From the NCBI RefSeq assembly GCF_910592395.1, contig NC_088324.1:10256953-10320952 (forward strand): a stretch of 64,000 nucleotides of DNA, read 5' to 3'. This DNA is from Lineus longissimus (Eukaryota > Nemertea > Pilidiophora > Heteronemertea > Lineidae). Below the pieces are notes generated by a model that made no database searches, was not told where the DNA came from, and saw only the letters and a list, made by a program, of their open reading frames with translations. The position numbers and the translations under genes were made by a program. Shown here in pieces: positions 12,901 through 22,377 of this stretch (its first letter is position 1; each line of letters starts with the position of its first letter).

Positions 12901-15728
12901 TAAGAGCATTTACCAAAAACAGTAACTTTCAATTTATTTATCTATTATTGTACTATTCTGTATCTCCAAATGTGCCAAATCTTTTCCATCCCATCCATAA
13001 TAATAACAACAATTTTTCTCTCAAATGTCTTTTAGGAACTGATGGCGATTTTCCTGTCGCAAGGATGTGCTGTGTGCGGTGTCAGCAGCTTCACCCATTA
13101 CATGAAGTGGAAGGACCACATGAACACCATCAACCACAAACGGGTAAGATCACTTCATAAATTGTCTTTGCTTCAGGGCGAGGGAACTTGTTGATTGTGT
13201 CAAGTTTTCGTTTCTTTCTAACTTAACAATCAGATGAACTCAATTTGAGAATGTCTTATTCTTGTTTTTCAGCTGGAAAAACGCGCCCTAGCAGCCCGGA
13301 GGATCTCAGAAATTGAGGATAAGATGGAAACGATTGAAGCCTTGTCGCAGTCAGCAGGCGTTTCTGAAGTATGTCTTGAAAAACCTTTTATTACAAGGCT
13401 TTGTTCAAATGACCTGAAATCGCCTCAAGACCAATTAGTTTTGAACAAAATAACTGCCCGTATTCAGAAACCGGAGTATGCGCATCCAAATACGTGCTCA
13501 CTGGCTGTACTCGTTTGCTCGTTGTGCCCCTGGGCGAATATTTGCGAGATCAGCGCAGCGCCAATACGTGTAAAAGCTATTAAACTTTTTTCCAGGCTGG
13601 AAGTGGAGAGGAAGATGCTGCTTCTGATAACATGGATAAGGATGGGGTACGTATGATTGCAAATTGATGCTGTAGTGTGATGCTTCAAAGCATCTGTTTT
13701 ATGATCTGCTGATCTCAGCGTGACCCATTTAGATCAATTTTTGGCCGGATGTTTGGTTTTTCCTGAATGGAAAATCTTTATTGTTTTGCCTGTTTCAAAC
13801 TTTAAGTTTCGTTTCAGTTCAAACAGCCCAAGTCACCTGGCATGAAAGACACTGGCGGTGAGGTTGATAAACCGAGTTCAGAAGTTGCCATCGGTGAGTG
13901 ACAAGTTTTTACCGTTTGTGATGTACCTTGATATGAAGCTTCCACTAGGGTCCTTAAGTTTGCTCTGGTCTATGGCTGCTTCCCCCCCGAGCCAACTCCA
14001 ATCTGAGCCCCATCTCTTGAATTTTCACACAGGCCTATAGCTGATAAAGCTGGCTATGTAAATTCTCAGCAGTGTGTCCTACAACTGGGAGCTTCAAAGT
14101 TGTGATAATGTATAACTATTTCCTTTCATAAAATTTGTTCAAATACTGTTTTTACTTCAGGACAAGAGTTCGTTGTGCAGGTGACTGGCTATTTCTGTAA
14201 ACTGTGCCACAAGTTTTACACGAATGAGACAGCTGCTAAGATGACCCATTGCCAGACACAGTCCCACTATGTCAAACTTCAGGTGAGTATTTTAACCCTT
14301 TTGTGCACAACTTCTCAAACTAAAGTTACCTTTTTGTCACAGTGTCCGTCGTCTGTCATATCCTGTTTCAAAAACAGTGGCACGTTTCTCAACCGCTAGA
14401 GCTATGAACTTGAAACTTTGTACCTAGGACCCCTCGGTCAGGTGACCTCTGACAATGAATTTTGATCCAATCTGATTTTTCACTTTGCCACCAGGGGCCA
14501 AAAGTGAAAATCTAAAAGGTGTTATATCACATGTCTGGCTGAATAGCATCCACCTGCAGGTATAGAATATAGACGCAGATCACAGCCTTCGGGAGTGACT
14601 GTCTAAAAGAGGAAACTTGAGAAAAAACCGTGGACTACACCATTATTGTTCGTTTATTTTTGTTGAATTTTCAACCATTTTTACATTGCAGAAATACATC
14701 TCTTCTAAGTTGAAGCCTGCCCTACCTGCAGCTGCGAAGCCAGCAGCAAAGTCCACAACCCCGGGTGCAAAGCCCTCGACCCCAGCGGCCAAGTCTGGCG
14801 GCCCCGCTAAAAAACCAAACAAAAGAGGACAGAAGAAGAAGGAGGAGGAGACGAAGTCTGATGTGGCTGATGAAGTGAAGGAGGCTGAAGAGGTCAAGGA
14901 GACTGATGAGAAGAAAGAGGTATAATGGAATTATCACTCTGCTAGTTCAATCTAGTTACTCTAGCGTGTTAAATTGGGAGTATAAAAGGAGCTGGGGGTG
15001 AAATTTGTGTTCAACATGTGAAAAAACTACTCAGTTGCTTACTCACAATCATTTTGAGAGTGTTGTGATGTCACTGCTGTACTTGCTCAGTACCGTGTTT
15101 TGACATGTGGCCTTATTTTTCAGGAGGAGACAGAGAAGACTGAAGCAAGTACAATTGAAGTTAAAAATGAAGTTGAAGCTAAAGTCGAAGGAGATGTGAA
15201 TGTGAAGACTGAGGAAGTCATGTCGCAAGATGATACAGGTAAAGCATGATTTCTATGGCTAATGGTCTTTTTGAGGTAACACAACTTTTCCGCTGCAACT
15301 CAAGGTGACTTACTGTGTGGTTTTGGGGTCTTGGGGTTTTTAAAGTTAAAAAGGGGGCTTCCCGGTACTACTGTTTGCTGGCAGTTCAGCGTCATTTGTT
15401 TTTGCAAGGTACTGCATGGGGGCAGGCAGTCAAAGGGTAAATTGATGATACATGTTGACTTTTGTTGTTTACAGCTATCGCAGACAATGAGGCACCCGCT
15501 ATTGATGATACTGGGGCTGAAGCCAAGGACGAGGAAGCAGAAGATGTGGATGGTGAGGAACCCATGGAAACCTCTGTAAACAGGGATCCTGCCGCTGATG
15601 ACAATGATGAGGATGCAGAGGCACTGGAGGAGGATGGGGATGACGCTACCGATTTGTCTCCTACAGCTTCAAAAAAGGCGCCCAAGAGGAAGCAGGTCTC
15701 CAAGAGGGGTCGTAAGGTCAAGAAGTAG
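6943..15728 (+). CDS. CIZ1: CIZ1-like matrin-type zinc finger nuclear protein
   Basis: Eighteen coding exons: 6943-7021, 7290-7385, 7492-7703, 8788-8998, 10456-10520, 10895-11011, 11838-11908, 12248-12320, 12458-12480, 12827-12899, 13036-13143, 13273-13368, 13596-13646, 13818-13893, 14161-14282, 14692-14919, 15124-15238 and 15475-15728. They sum to 2070 nt (689 residues), every junction is GT-AG and all phases agree. The start ATG 6943 follows an acceptor and a short UTR with an upstream stop. Layout: Met/Gly/Ser-rich head (1-80), Arg/Asp-rich stretch (130-220), acidic linker, two related C2H2 fingers (284-308, 316-340), a third C2H2-like finger (341-376), and a matrin-type finger (about 451-491, CKLCHKFY ... 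THC ... H). After these come an Ala/Pro/Lys linker and a long acidic tail ending in a basic KRGRKVKK, a likely nuclear signal. The FVV-VTGY-C-LCHKFY signature is that of CIZ1, which links cyclin/p21 biology, replication onset and nuclear matrix. Matrin-3-like proteins are the alternative, but they carry RRMs that are absent here. Confidence 0.8.
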
Positions 15729-16235
15729 CCCAAGCCGGCATGAAACTGGTAGCATTTGTTGCCTGGTCACTAGTGAATGGATATGACCCAATAAGGGGTC
15801 ACCTGTAACTTTCGCTAATTTGATCATCTTGGGTTGTTCACCATTGTGACCTAAACATGTTGGCCTACTTTATTTCAATGGTACCTTGTACTGAATGAAA
15901 GCTTGGTGTCAATTTAAAAAAGATATGTGTTCTCTAGATAGCTTACAGTATGTGATGTTACTGTAGACGTAAGCTGTGGATTTTGAAGTGTAGCTATATC
16001 ATGTTCAATATGTCCCTACCAGTTGAGGTTCCTGTTACTTATGATATTAACTTGGAAGGAATCAGTTGCTCACATATATGCTTTGTCTGTTGCTACCTGA
16101 TATCCTTGATGTTGATTGATAAAAGGCTTGAAATGCACCTATGGTATCCTGTTCTATGTCAGCTGCTATGACTTATCATGTTACAATGTAACACCATGTG
16201 AATAATAAACTAGTGATTTGTAAAAATAAACGTTC
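15729..16235 (+). promoter_or_regulatory. 3' UTR and poly(A) signals of the CIZ1-like gene
   Basis: About 500 A+T-rich bases follow the stop, with two AATAAA hexamers at 16204-16209 and 16225-16230. This fits one main 3' end near 16245. Confidence 0.55.
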
Positions 16236-17096
16236 GTATTTTTCTCAGCTTGTAAGGAGGCATTTCTCAGTTGAAACACCTATTGGAATTTTCGCCTGGT
16301 TGTGGTGATGTTGCATCGTGATACTCCTTTGATAACTTGGAAGAGTGAAGTGTTCCCGACTCCCGAAAGCGGTTTCAGTTTTTACAGGTTGCTACATTGG
16401 AAAGAAGTCATGGTGGTCTATTTTTTGGTTGCGTGTTCATTCAATATGAAAGCCTTCAGTCGTTGGTACCGATAGATACCAATCCCATATTTTCTGCAGC
16501 ACTTTCTTTCGAAGAATGGCTAATGCACACCCAACTTCAATTGATCATTCAGTATTCTGGCAAACAGCCGCTGCTCTGGTGTATCTATGTCGCCATTCCT
16601 AAAGGAGTCGACTTCCTAGCGACCAACACTAAAATCATTGAGGAACTGTCCTGACTTTCTCTGTAGAAGTATCCCCCTCAAAGTGTAGTGATATCCTCCT
16701 ATTTCAATACAAAGCAGCTACTACGCTCTCAAATGCTGTTGTGGCTCCAGATCGACAGAGTCCTGTGAGGAGCCCACGGTAGCCGACATTGCATTGTCCA
16801 ACACGTAATTCAATGAGGAGCCGTCTCGACTTTCCCCTCTAAAGTCGTGCCAGCTCCTGACAGAGTTTACAGTAGTAGGCCTACTCCACACCGAATGGGA
16901 CAATGGATGAAATGTCCTCCATATCCCCCTCGGTGGCTCCAAAGCACCAATACTCAAATAAATGTGCAACATCCCGACTGAATTTTCGAATTTTTCCAGG
17001 TTGAAAGCGAGTGATTTGAAATATTTATTTTAGAAGAAGGCACAAACTTTGTTCAAGCGTCCCCGACCGGGAAAGTGTCGGGACTCGAGCAATGCA
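16236..17096. other. Intergenic stretch between CIZ1-like gene and orphan gene
   Basis: No gene or repeat was recognised. An 83-codon open frame on the minus strand (16721-16972) has no visible splice or family signal and is treated as chance. Confidence 0.4.
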
Positions 17097-17141
17097 TGAC
17101 GTCACGATCGGTCCAACGGCGCGCTTTTCGTCGTTACGTCA
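17097..17141. promoter_or_regulatory. Pair of CRE/ATF-like sites upstream of the orphan gene
   Basis: A perfect palindromic TGACGTCA lies at 17097-17104 and a near-match TTACGTCA at 17134-17141. They sit about 120-160 bases upstream of the ATG at 17258 in a locally CpG-rich patch. These motifs bind CREB/ATF factors in animals. Promoter function is inferred only from position. Confidence 0.4.
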
Positions 17142-17257
17142 CTGTGAAGCGTTGCTAGGTTACAATGTGACCTGGAGTCCATAAAAAATGACAACCGAAC
17201 ATGCACGATCGACGATCCGGGAATTTAATCTTCAACGTTTGACTTCATCTGTTCGTC

Positions 17258-17920
17258 ATGGAACGCTCAATTTGCTCGGAGTGCGGCAAAGCAAAACGTG
17301 TCGCTTCGATGACTCAGGTAAAAGTGAAGAAAAGGTATGATTTTGAAGAAGAACGTGCTTTGACAATGCTTGCCTTGAAAAGATCATATGATTTTGGGGC
17401 AGACCGTACCTTGCGAATGGTTACCGCAAAGAGTCTGAATGATTTTGAAGCAGAGCTTGCTTCTAGGCAGATTACGGTGAAGAGATTGGACGATTTTGAA
17501 GCAGACCTTGCTTTAAAGGGGAACGTTACAGACACAGGAAAGAGTCTGGAAGATTTTGACACGGAACTGTCTTTGAAGAGGATTGCGCTAAAGCGTTTGA
17601 AGGAGAGCATGAAACGTTGGGAAAAAGAAATAAAATTGGAGCGAAAATTGACTAAATTATATATAAAACAGATGGAAACGGCTTTTAAAAGGATAGAAAA
17701 AATGCTGAAAGCTGAAAAGAAGGTTAAAAGGAATAATGATGAAGCAGAGGCGAGAGAACTTGTCGATCAGATGAGGACCAGGTCTCAAAAAGTGCAAGAG
17801 AAGATCAACGCTGCTAAAATGGAAAAGGAAGGAAAGAAAGAACACAAAGTAAGAAACTTGTGTTTTAAAATTCCATGGCGGAACCAGACGCCCCGTGGCA
17901 CGAAGGAACAAGGAAATTAA
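17258..17920 (+). CDS. Orphan single-exon protein with 17-residue repeats and a basic coiled coil
   Basis: An uninterrupted 220-codon frame. The ATG at 17258 is the first in frame, and an ATTAAA hexamer overlaps the stop. The head has a CxxC pair (SICSECGK, residues 5-11). Residues 25-111 are five copies of a roughly 17-residue unit: K-R/S-x-x-D-F-x-A/E-D/E followed by a hydrophobic half. Each copy begins K-R or K-S and keeps the Asp-Phe pair; copy 4 carries a 3-residue insertion. Residues 112-200 are Lys/Glu-rich with heptad-like spacing, predicting a long alpha-helix or coiled coil, and the end is basic. No homologue is recognised and the role is unknown. It may be a young lineage-specific gene grown by tandem duplication of a 51-bp unit. 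Coding status rests on the long open frame, the phase-kept repeat and the promoter-like upstream patch. Confidence 0.6.
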   Translation: MERSICSECGKAKRVASMTQVKVKKRYDFEEERALTMLALKRSYDFGADRTLRMVTAKSLNDFEAELASRQITVKRLDDFEADLALKGNVTDTGKSLEDFDTELSLKRIALKRLKESMKRWEKEIKLERKLTKLYIKQMETAFKRIEKMLKAEKKVKRNNDEAEARELVDQMRTRSQKVQEKINAAKMEKEGKKEHKVRNLCFKIPWRNQTPRGTKEQGN

Positions 17921-18265
17921 AGCTCATTGTGTGTCCTCTTGGCTTTGGTGTGTTTTGTCCAAACATGCTGTAGACAAGCGCTCCACTATGTACACTGCTG
18001 TTAGAAGAATAGTCCAGTGGCCATATTCTTAAATTTTAGTTTCGGGTGGACCCCGTAGCGCACATGTTGACGCCGGTGTAGCCGATACCAAGGTGCCAGG
18101 GTGGTATTGAATAAACATACTAACATGCCATAACAGAAGAAAGTGCTCAATGGATTCTTCCTGCATGTATAGCACTGTACACACAGTCCGCGTCCCAATC
18201 TTGGCTTTTTTCAAGGCTCGAATATGGCAAACGGCGTGAAGAAAGATGCAGTAGGTGCTCTTCAA

Positions 18266-18463
18266 TCATTGGCTTCCTCGGTCGCCCTGGCCGCTGCCAT
18301 TCTCGCGGACATGAGCCTCCGTAACTCGGCCCGTGCCTCGGACATTTTCTTGGTCACTTCGTCCGGCTTGAGACCGCTCTGCTGAAGGTCTTGCTCCCGG
18401 GCTTGCATCATCCGCTTCCAAAGACCGTCCAGAGTGCGGATGGGTTTCGGGCTGGTAGTAGGT
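18266..18463 (-). CDS. Candidate terminal exon of an unrecognised minus-strand gene
   Basis: On the minus strand a pyrimidine-rich AG acceptor (CTTTCAG) directly precedes 18463. The frame from HKNLPTTSPKP runs to a stop at 18266-18268. About 65 residues are encoded. The middle (GLWKRMMQAREQDLQ) and the end, rich in Ala/Arg/Met/Glu, predict a charged alpha-helix. The acceptor needs an upstream exon ending in phase 2, which I could not identify. A second frame is also open across the exon, so the frame choice is by composition only. No family is recognised. Confidence 0.35.
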   Translation of the reverse strand, partial: TYYQPETHPHSGRSLEADDASPGARPSAERSQAGRSDQENVRGTGRVTEAHVRENGSGQGDRGSQ

Positions 18464-18614
18464 AGATTCTTGTGTCTGAAAGTGCATGAAAGGAAACAAC
18501 AGTGGATAAACACCGCAGCCTCATGGAAAGGAATTTCTCACAACTTCTACTTTTCACAATCTCTCACATCTCTCTATTGTCGATCGAGTACGTCATCATC
18601 CCTGCTGATATTAA

Positions 18615-19160
18615 CACCTTCAGCGCCGAACCACGTAGATCTAAGTGGCCCAAATCCCCCCTTGAACTGGTGATCGGAGTCTCATGGACTTCACGAAAGA
18701 ACTACGCCATCGCCATCTTCAGGGCAAAGTAGGAACTGAAAAGACCGTGAAAAAACCGAACGGTCTTTTCAGTTCCTCCTTTGCCCTGAAGATGGCGGTG
18801 GCGTAGTTCTTTCATGAAGTCCATGAGACTCCGATCACCAGCTCAAGGGAGATTTGGGCCACTTAGGCACCTATTCCATAGAGGTATACGGTATACTACA
18901 CTATACGCGAACAATGGCTTCACAAAGGGTGCATGACCATGAAACTATTGTTCGCGTATAGTATAGTATAGGGTATAGCTCTATGGAATAGGTGCCTTAG
19001 GCACCTATTCCATAGAGCTATACCCTATACTATACTATACGCGAACAATAGTTTCATGGTCATGCACCCTTTGTGAAGCCATTGTTCGCGTATAGTGTAG
19101 TATAGGGTATAACTCTATGGAAAAGGTGCCTTAGATCTACGTGGTTCGGCGCTGAAGGTG
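18615..19160. mobile_element. Foldback element holding a nested dimer of a second palindromic element
   Basis: The outer element is flanked by TTAA on both sides (18611-18614, 19161-19164). Its inverted ends start CACCTTCAGCGCCGAACC, and it folds on itself again between about 18640 and 18870. Inside it, two 131-bp copies of another palindrome sit in opposite orientation, at 18866-18996 and 19000-19130. Each copy begins GGCACC and ends GGTGCC, and the copies are separated and flanked by the trinucleotide TTA (18863-18865, 18997-18999, 19131-19133). TTAA is the duplication of piggyBac-type elements; TTA/TAA is that of PIF/Harbinger-type elements. No transposase is encoded, so both are non-autonomous. 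Confidence 0.85.
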
Positions 19161-19164
19161 TTAA

Positions 19165-20152
19165 GATGTCTATCCAATAAAGTTGACTATATCTTTCATT
19201 CAATTTAATTGAGATTCACCCGGGAAAAAAGGGCATAATTGCTTCAGATAATATCATGTTGTACGGATTGCGCGCAATCCCCATAATCAAGCTCCGTCTT
19301 CGTCGTCTGCTCGGGCAGCAGTGGCAGCATAATCTCCAATTATATCCCAACACGAATGCATGACTCTGAGGGGATCATGAATTTGACAGCGGAGATTAGT
19401 TCACCCACGCATCTGACTCTCGGCGCTGTCTCTGTATTTCAGAAACTCGAGACAGTCACGCTGCGCTGCCTCTGCCACGAGCGTGCTATCTTTTCCCCCA
19501 GACCAATTTCGATGCGTTCTTTAGGGTAACTCGCATTCGCAGTTTGCTTGGTGGCAGATTCAACAATGCCGATTCCACCCAGCTTTGCAAAACCTGCGTA
19601 TTATTTACATTTACTTCGTTGTGTTGCGCGTTTTCGTACATCTTCGTAAGCGCTGCGAAGCATGAGTGGCCCATGGTCACTGTGTACAAACGACCAAAGC
19701 TATATTTCCCGGAAGTAGAATCCATTGATCACATTCTTTTGTTATGCAGCGTGTTTCAGTATAAATCAGGTGTTTTTTCGATCGGCTATGCCCCGTAGGA
19801 ATTCAAATGTGCTCTTGTCTACCCCATAAAACAAAGAATCGGGCTATGGGAATGTTCTTCCTGTTGGTATAGCATGGTCTTCTTATGTCGCGCTTGTACA
19901 CAGTGATGGTCATTGTCCCGAAAGATGTATTGGATATCGTGGGTCTTTCAGATCTCAGGCGTCAAATTACGACTGAATATTCTGCAGACGGCACTTGGAT
20001 TTCAATGCCGATGTAAAGGATGATTTTCCATTTTTATGTATTGTATACCTTCCAATGGCCAAGTATTTGGAAAGCTCTGGCTGTAGGTTGATGGCATTAT
20101 CGATGGGTTTTCTAAAGCTTAACCAGTGCAGTCAATCTCACCCGGGTAATCT
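19165..20152. other. Sparse region with a possible decayed inverted repeat
   Basis: The minus-strand sequence near 18030-18200 and the plus-strand sequence near 19690-19800 translate to loosely similar strings (ESIEHFLLL against ESIDHILLL). This hints at two old inverted copies of the same element, perhaps the zinc-binding tail of a LINE reverse transcriptase. The similarity is short and both copies are broken. A minus-strand ATG in good context near 19672 opens a 61-codon frame of unknown meaning. Confidence 0.25.
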
Positions 20153-20267
20153 TACCTTTCTCTTCCTTGATACGAACCACTGCTCGTCGTCTTCTGTTTT
20201 CCACCACCATTCGATAGGAAATATCCGAGAATGTCCGTCAGGAGTTGCAGGTACAATAACAACACCA
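20153..20267 (-). CDS. Possible internal exon, function unknown
   Basis: On the minus strand a CAACTGCAG acceptor is followed by an open segment of about 38 codons containing HSRIFPIEWWWK and EDDEQWFVSRKRK. It ends exactly at a good GTAAGA donor. Phases do not match the terminal exon at 18266-18463, so an intervening exon or a different partner would be needed. Only the splice signals and composition support it. Confidence 0.25.
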
Positions 20268-21614
20268 GAATCCCTGCAGTTGGTATCATTGTCACCCAAT
20301 GATGACGTCATCAGACACCTTGTGCAGATGACATGCAACAATGTTTATGTTATTCCCTGAACTTGTCAAAACTGATACTACTACCAAGACAGACTCCAGC
20401 GTCTGATTTTCAATACCAGGAAAAATCAATTTCGGATCTCTCTAACTTACGTATATATCTTCTGTTTTCAGTACCGAAGTTTGATGGAATGGAGACATTG
20501 TCACACGAAAGTAGTGCACTGTGTTTTCTTTATTACGTCAGCCGCCATCCCTTTTTGAAAGCACTAATTATAGTTCCCTTAAAGCCATATTGTTGATAGA
20601 GATTTTGTTGGAGGTCACCAAGTCTCAAGCCGCCAGTAATCCATAATCAATAAAAATCCCACTCGGATTATCATTTTGAACCTAATCACATTTTCCAATC
20701 AGCTTTTTCGAAATGGCATCCACCGTTTTGAAGCAGGGGCCTCTGCGGCAGGCCCCTGTACTTGTTATCAGAACGAATATGCCCGAAGGATAACCATGAC
20801 AACATCTTCGATCTGCACGACAATTCAGGTTGTGCGGCAAGAACTCTATCCTGGAAGATGAATAGGACAAATAAATATGATATAAAAAAGCTTATGCACT
20901 TTGTAGATCTGCTGTTTTGCACACTGATCCGCCTACAGCTGCAATGTTAAGGGAGGTTCCTGCGCGCATCCTCCTGCCCTCGCGTGCATTGGAACCGCAT
21001 CAACTAATTTCTTCTGTACCAAAGGAAAAAAAGCTTCAGTTCTATATTAAACCTTATATCCGGTCTCAAAGTCGATTCACGGGTAAAAAATATTACTTGT
21101 GAGTGCGCAGCATTTTTCGCACAGCGGCACAGAAAGACGCAGACATTTTACTGCTGACGTCGACTACAGATCATCATGTTCATAGAACAATATTGAATTT
21201 GAGAACAGCTTTCCATTTCCATTATTTATAACATGTAAGACAAGAGCATAGATGACCCCTCTGAAAACACTGAATCCAACCAAGAGCAGCAGCAGTCGAC
21301 CTATCGCCCTCTCTGACGGCCGCTATTTTGATATCAGTCATAAATGGCTGTCTGAATTTTACGTCTGACGGGTAATAATATCCTCCGAGACGGCCCAGTT
21401 TATTGACATTTTAACCAATGGCTCTTATCCGTGACTAGTGTACTATCCGGCGGATAAACCCCGTCTCAGGGGCCGTATAAGTCACCCTCTGGGCAAACAA
21501 ACTGTCACGTATATAATACTATACAGAACCATAAGAAGTAAAGTCTGGCTAATCTATATTGATATCACCTTGAGATAGGACTGAGATACCCCTATCGGCG
21601 ACTTCGTGTAACCT
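20268..21614. other. Intergenic stretch without recognised genes
   Basis: Only short chance ORFs and small palindromes (for example around 20740-20760) were seen. Confidence 0.4.
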
Positions 21615-21770
21615 AATCTGACCCACCAGGCTGCAGCATATGACTTCCCTTTAATATGAAAAGGAAATGATGCTGCGTTGTCATCATGACAGGGTATACT
21701 CCTTGGGTCAGATTGGCATTGTGGCAACTGGATCACTCGGTGACCGGATCAGATTGGCACTGTGGCAACT
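21615..21770. repeat. Hairpin-forming inverted repeat plus a duplicated 22-mer
   Basis: AATCTGACCCA at 21615-21625 is mirrored by TGGGTCAGATT at 21704-21714. The inner segments (GCAGCAT ... ATGCTGC) extend the stem. The right end overlaps a 22-base direct repeat (TCAGATTGGCAYTGTGGC core) at about 21708-21729 and 21749-21770. This is compatible with a small palindromic element. Confidence 0.5.
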
Positions 21771-22237
21771 CAACCGGGGATGAAATTTCTCATATCCTGA
21801 ATGAGTACCTAACGACATGTAACTCGGGCGAGATGCTGTTATCCTGATGAACGACCGTAAAATGATCCATTTGTCACAGCCTTACAAGCAATAGCTATCG
21901 CCAGTAGCTCAACCATAGATCACCGCCACACCAGTTGCGTTAGGAGGCACTCTACTGCATCTATTGAATCAGAAGACTCTGATTGAATATACACCGACAT
22001 GAATTACAATTCCCACAGAAGTTATTTTGTCAAAACATGTTATAGCAGGATGAGTCTGGAATATGTTTAATGTAGAATAAAACACAAATACATTGTACAT
22101 GTACATTGTAATTTCAAAAGATGAAAGCTACTGGGGATGCGAATTCGACGATTATTTTGGCCAGTCCCAGGGTCTTAGCCTAAAACTCGTTGCTCTGAAT
22201 GTTGAGCCTAGATGCTGGTTGGGCCTGCCCTTGCTCA

Positions 22238-22330
22238 ATTACACTCCGGACGCAGCTGACCGGCCTCGTCCTGTCGCCTGGCACGGCAAGGATGTCCAAT
22301 AACGATGACATAATGGACTGCCCCAGGAGT
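22238..22330. repeat. Dispersed repeat, copy 1 (second copy 62790-62880)
   Basis: The core ACCGGCCTCGTCCTG, followed by GCCAAGG-like and AATGGACTGC segments, recurs at 62790-62880 in the same orientation with several differences. No coding meaning is evident. Confidence 0.45.
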
Positions 22331-22377
22331 CGGTGCTCGACACACGATCATTGTCAAAGACTTGACCACTTTATCGT

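Noticed and set aside
18029-18265. LINE reverse-transcriptase tail on the minus strand
   Set aside because: The ESIEHFLLL string resembles such zinc-binding tails, but the cysteines are incomplete and no polymerase motifs were found nearby. It is kept only as a remark.
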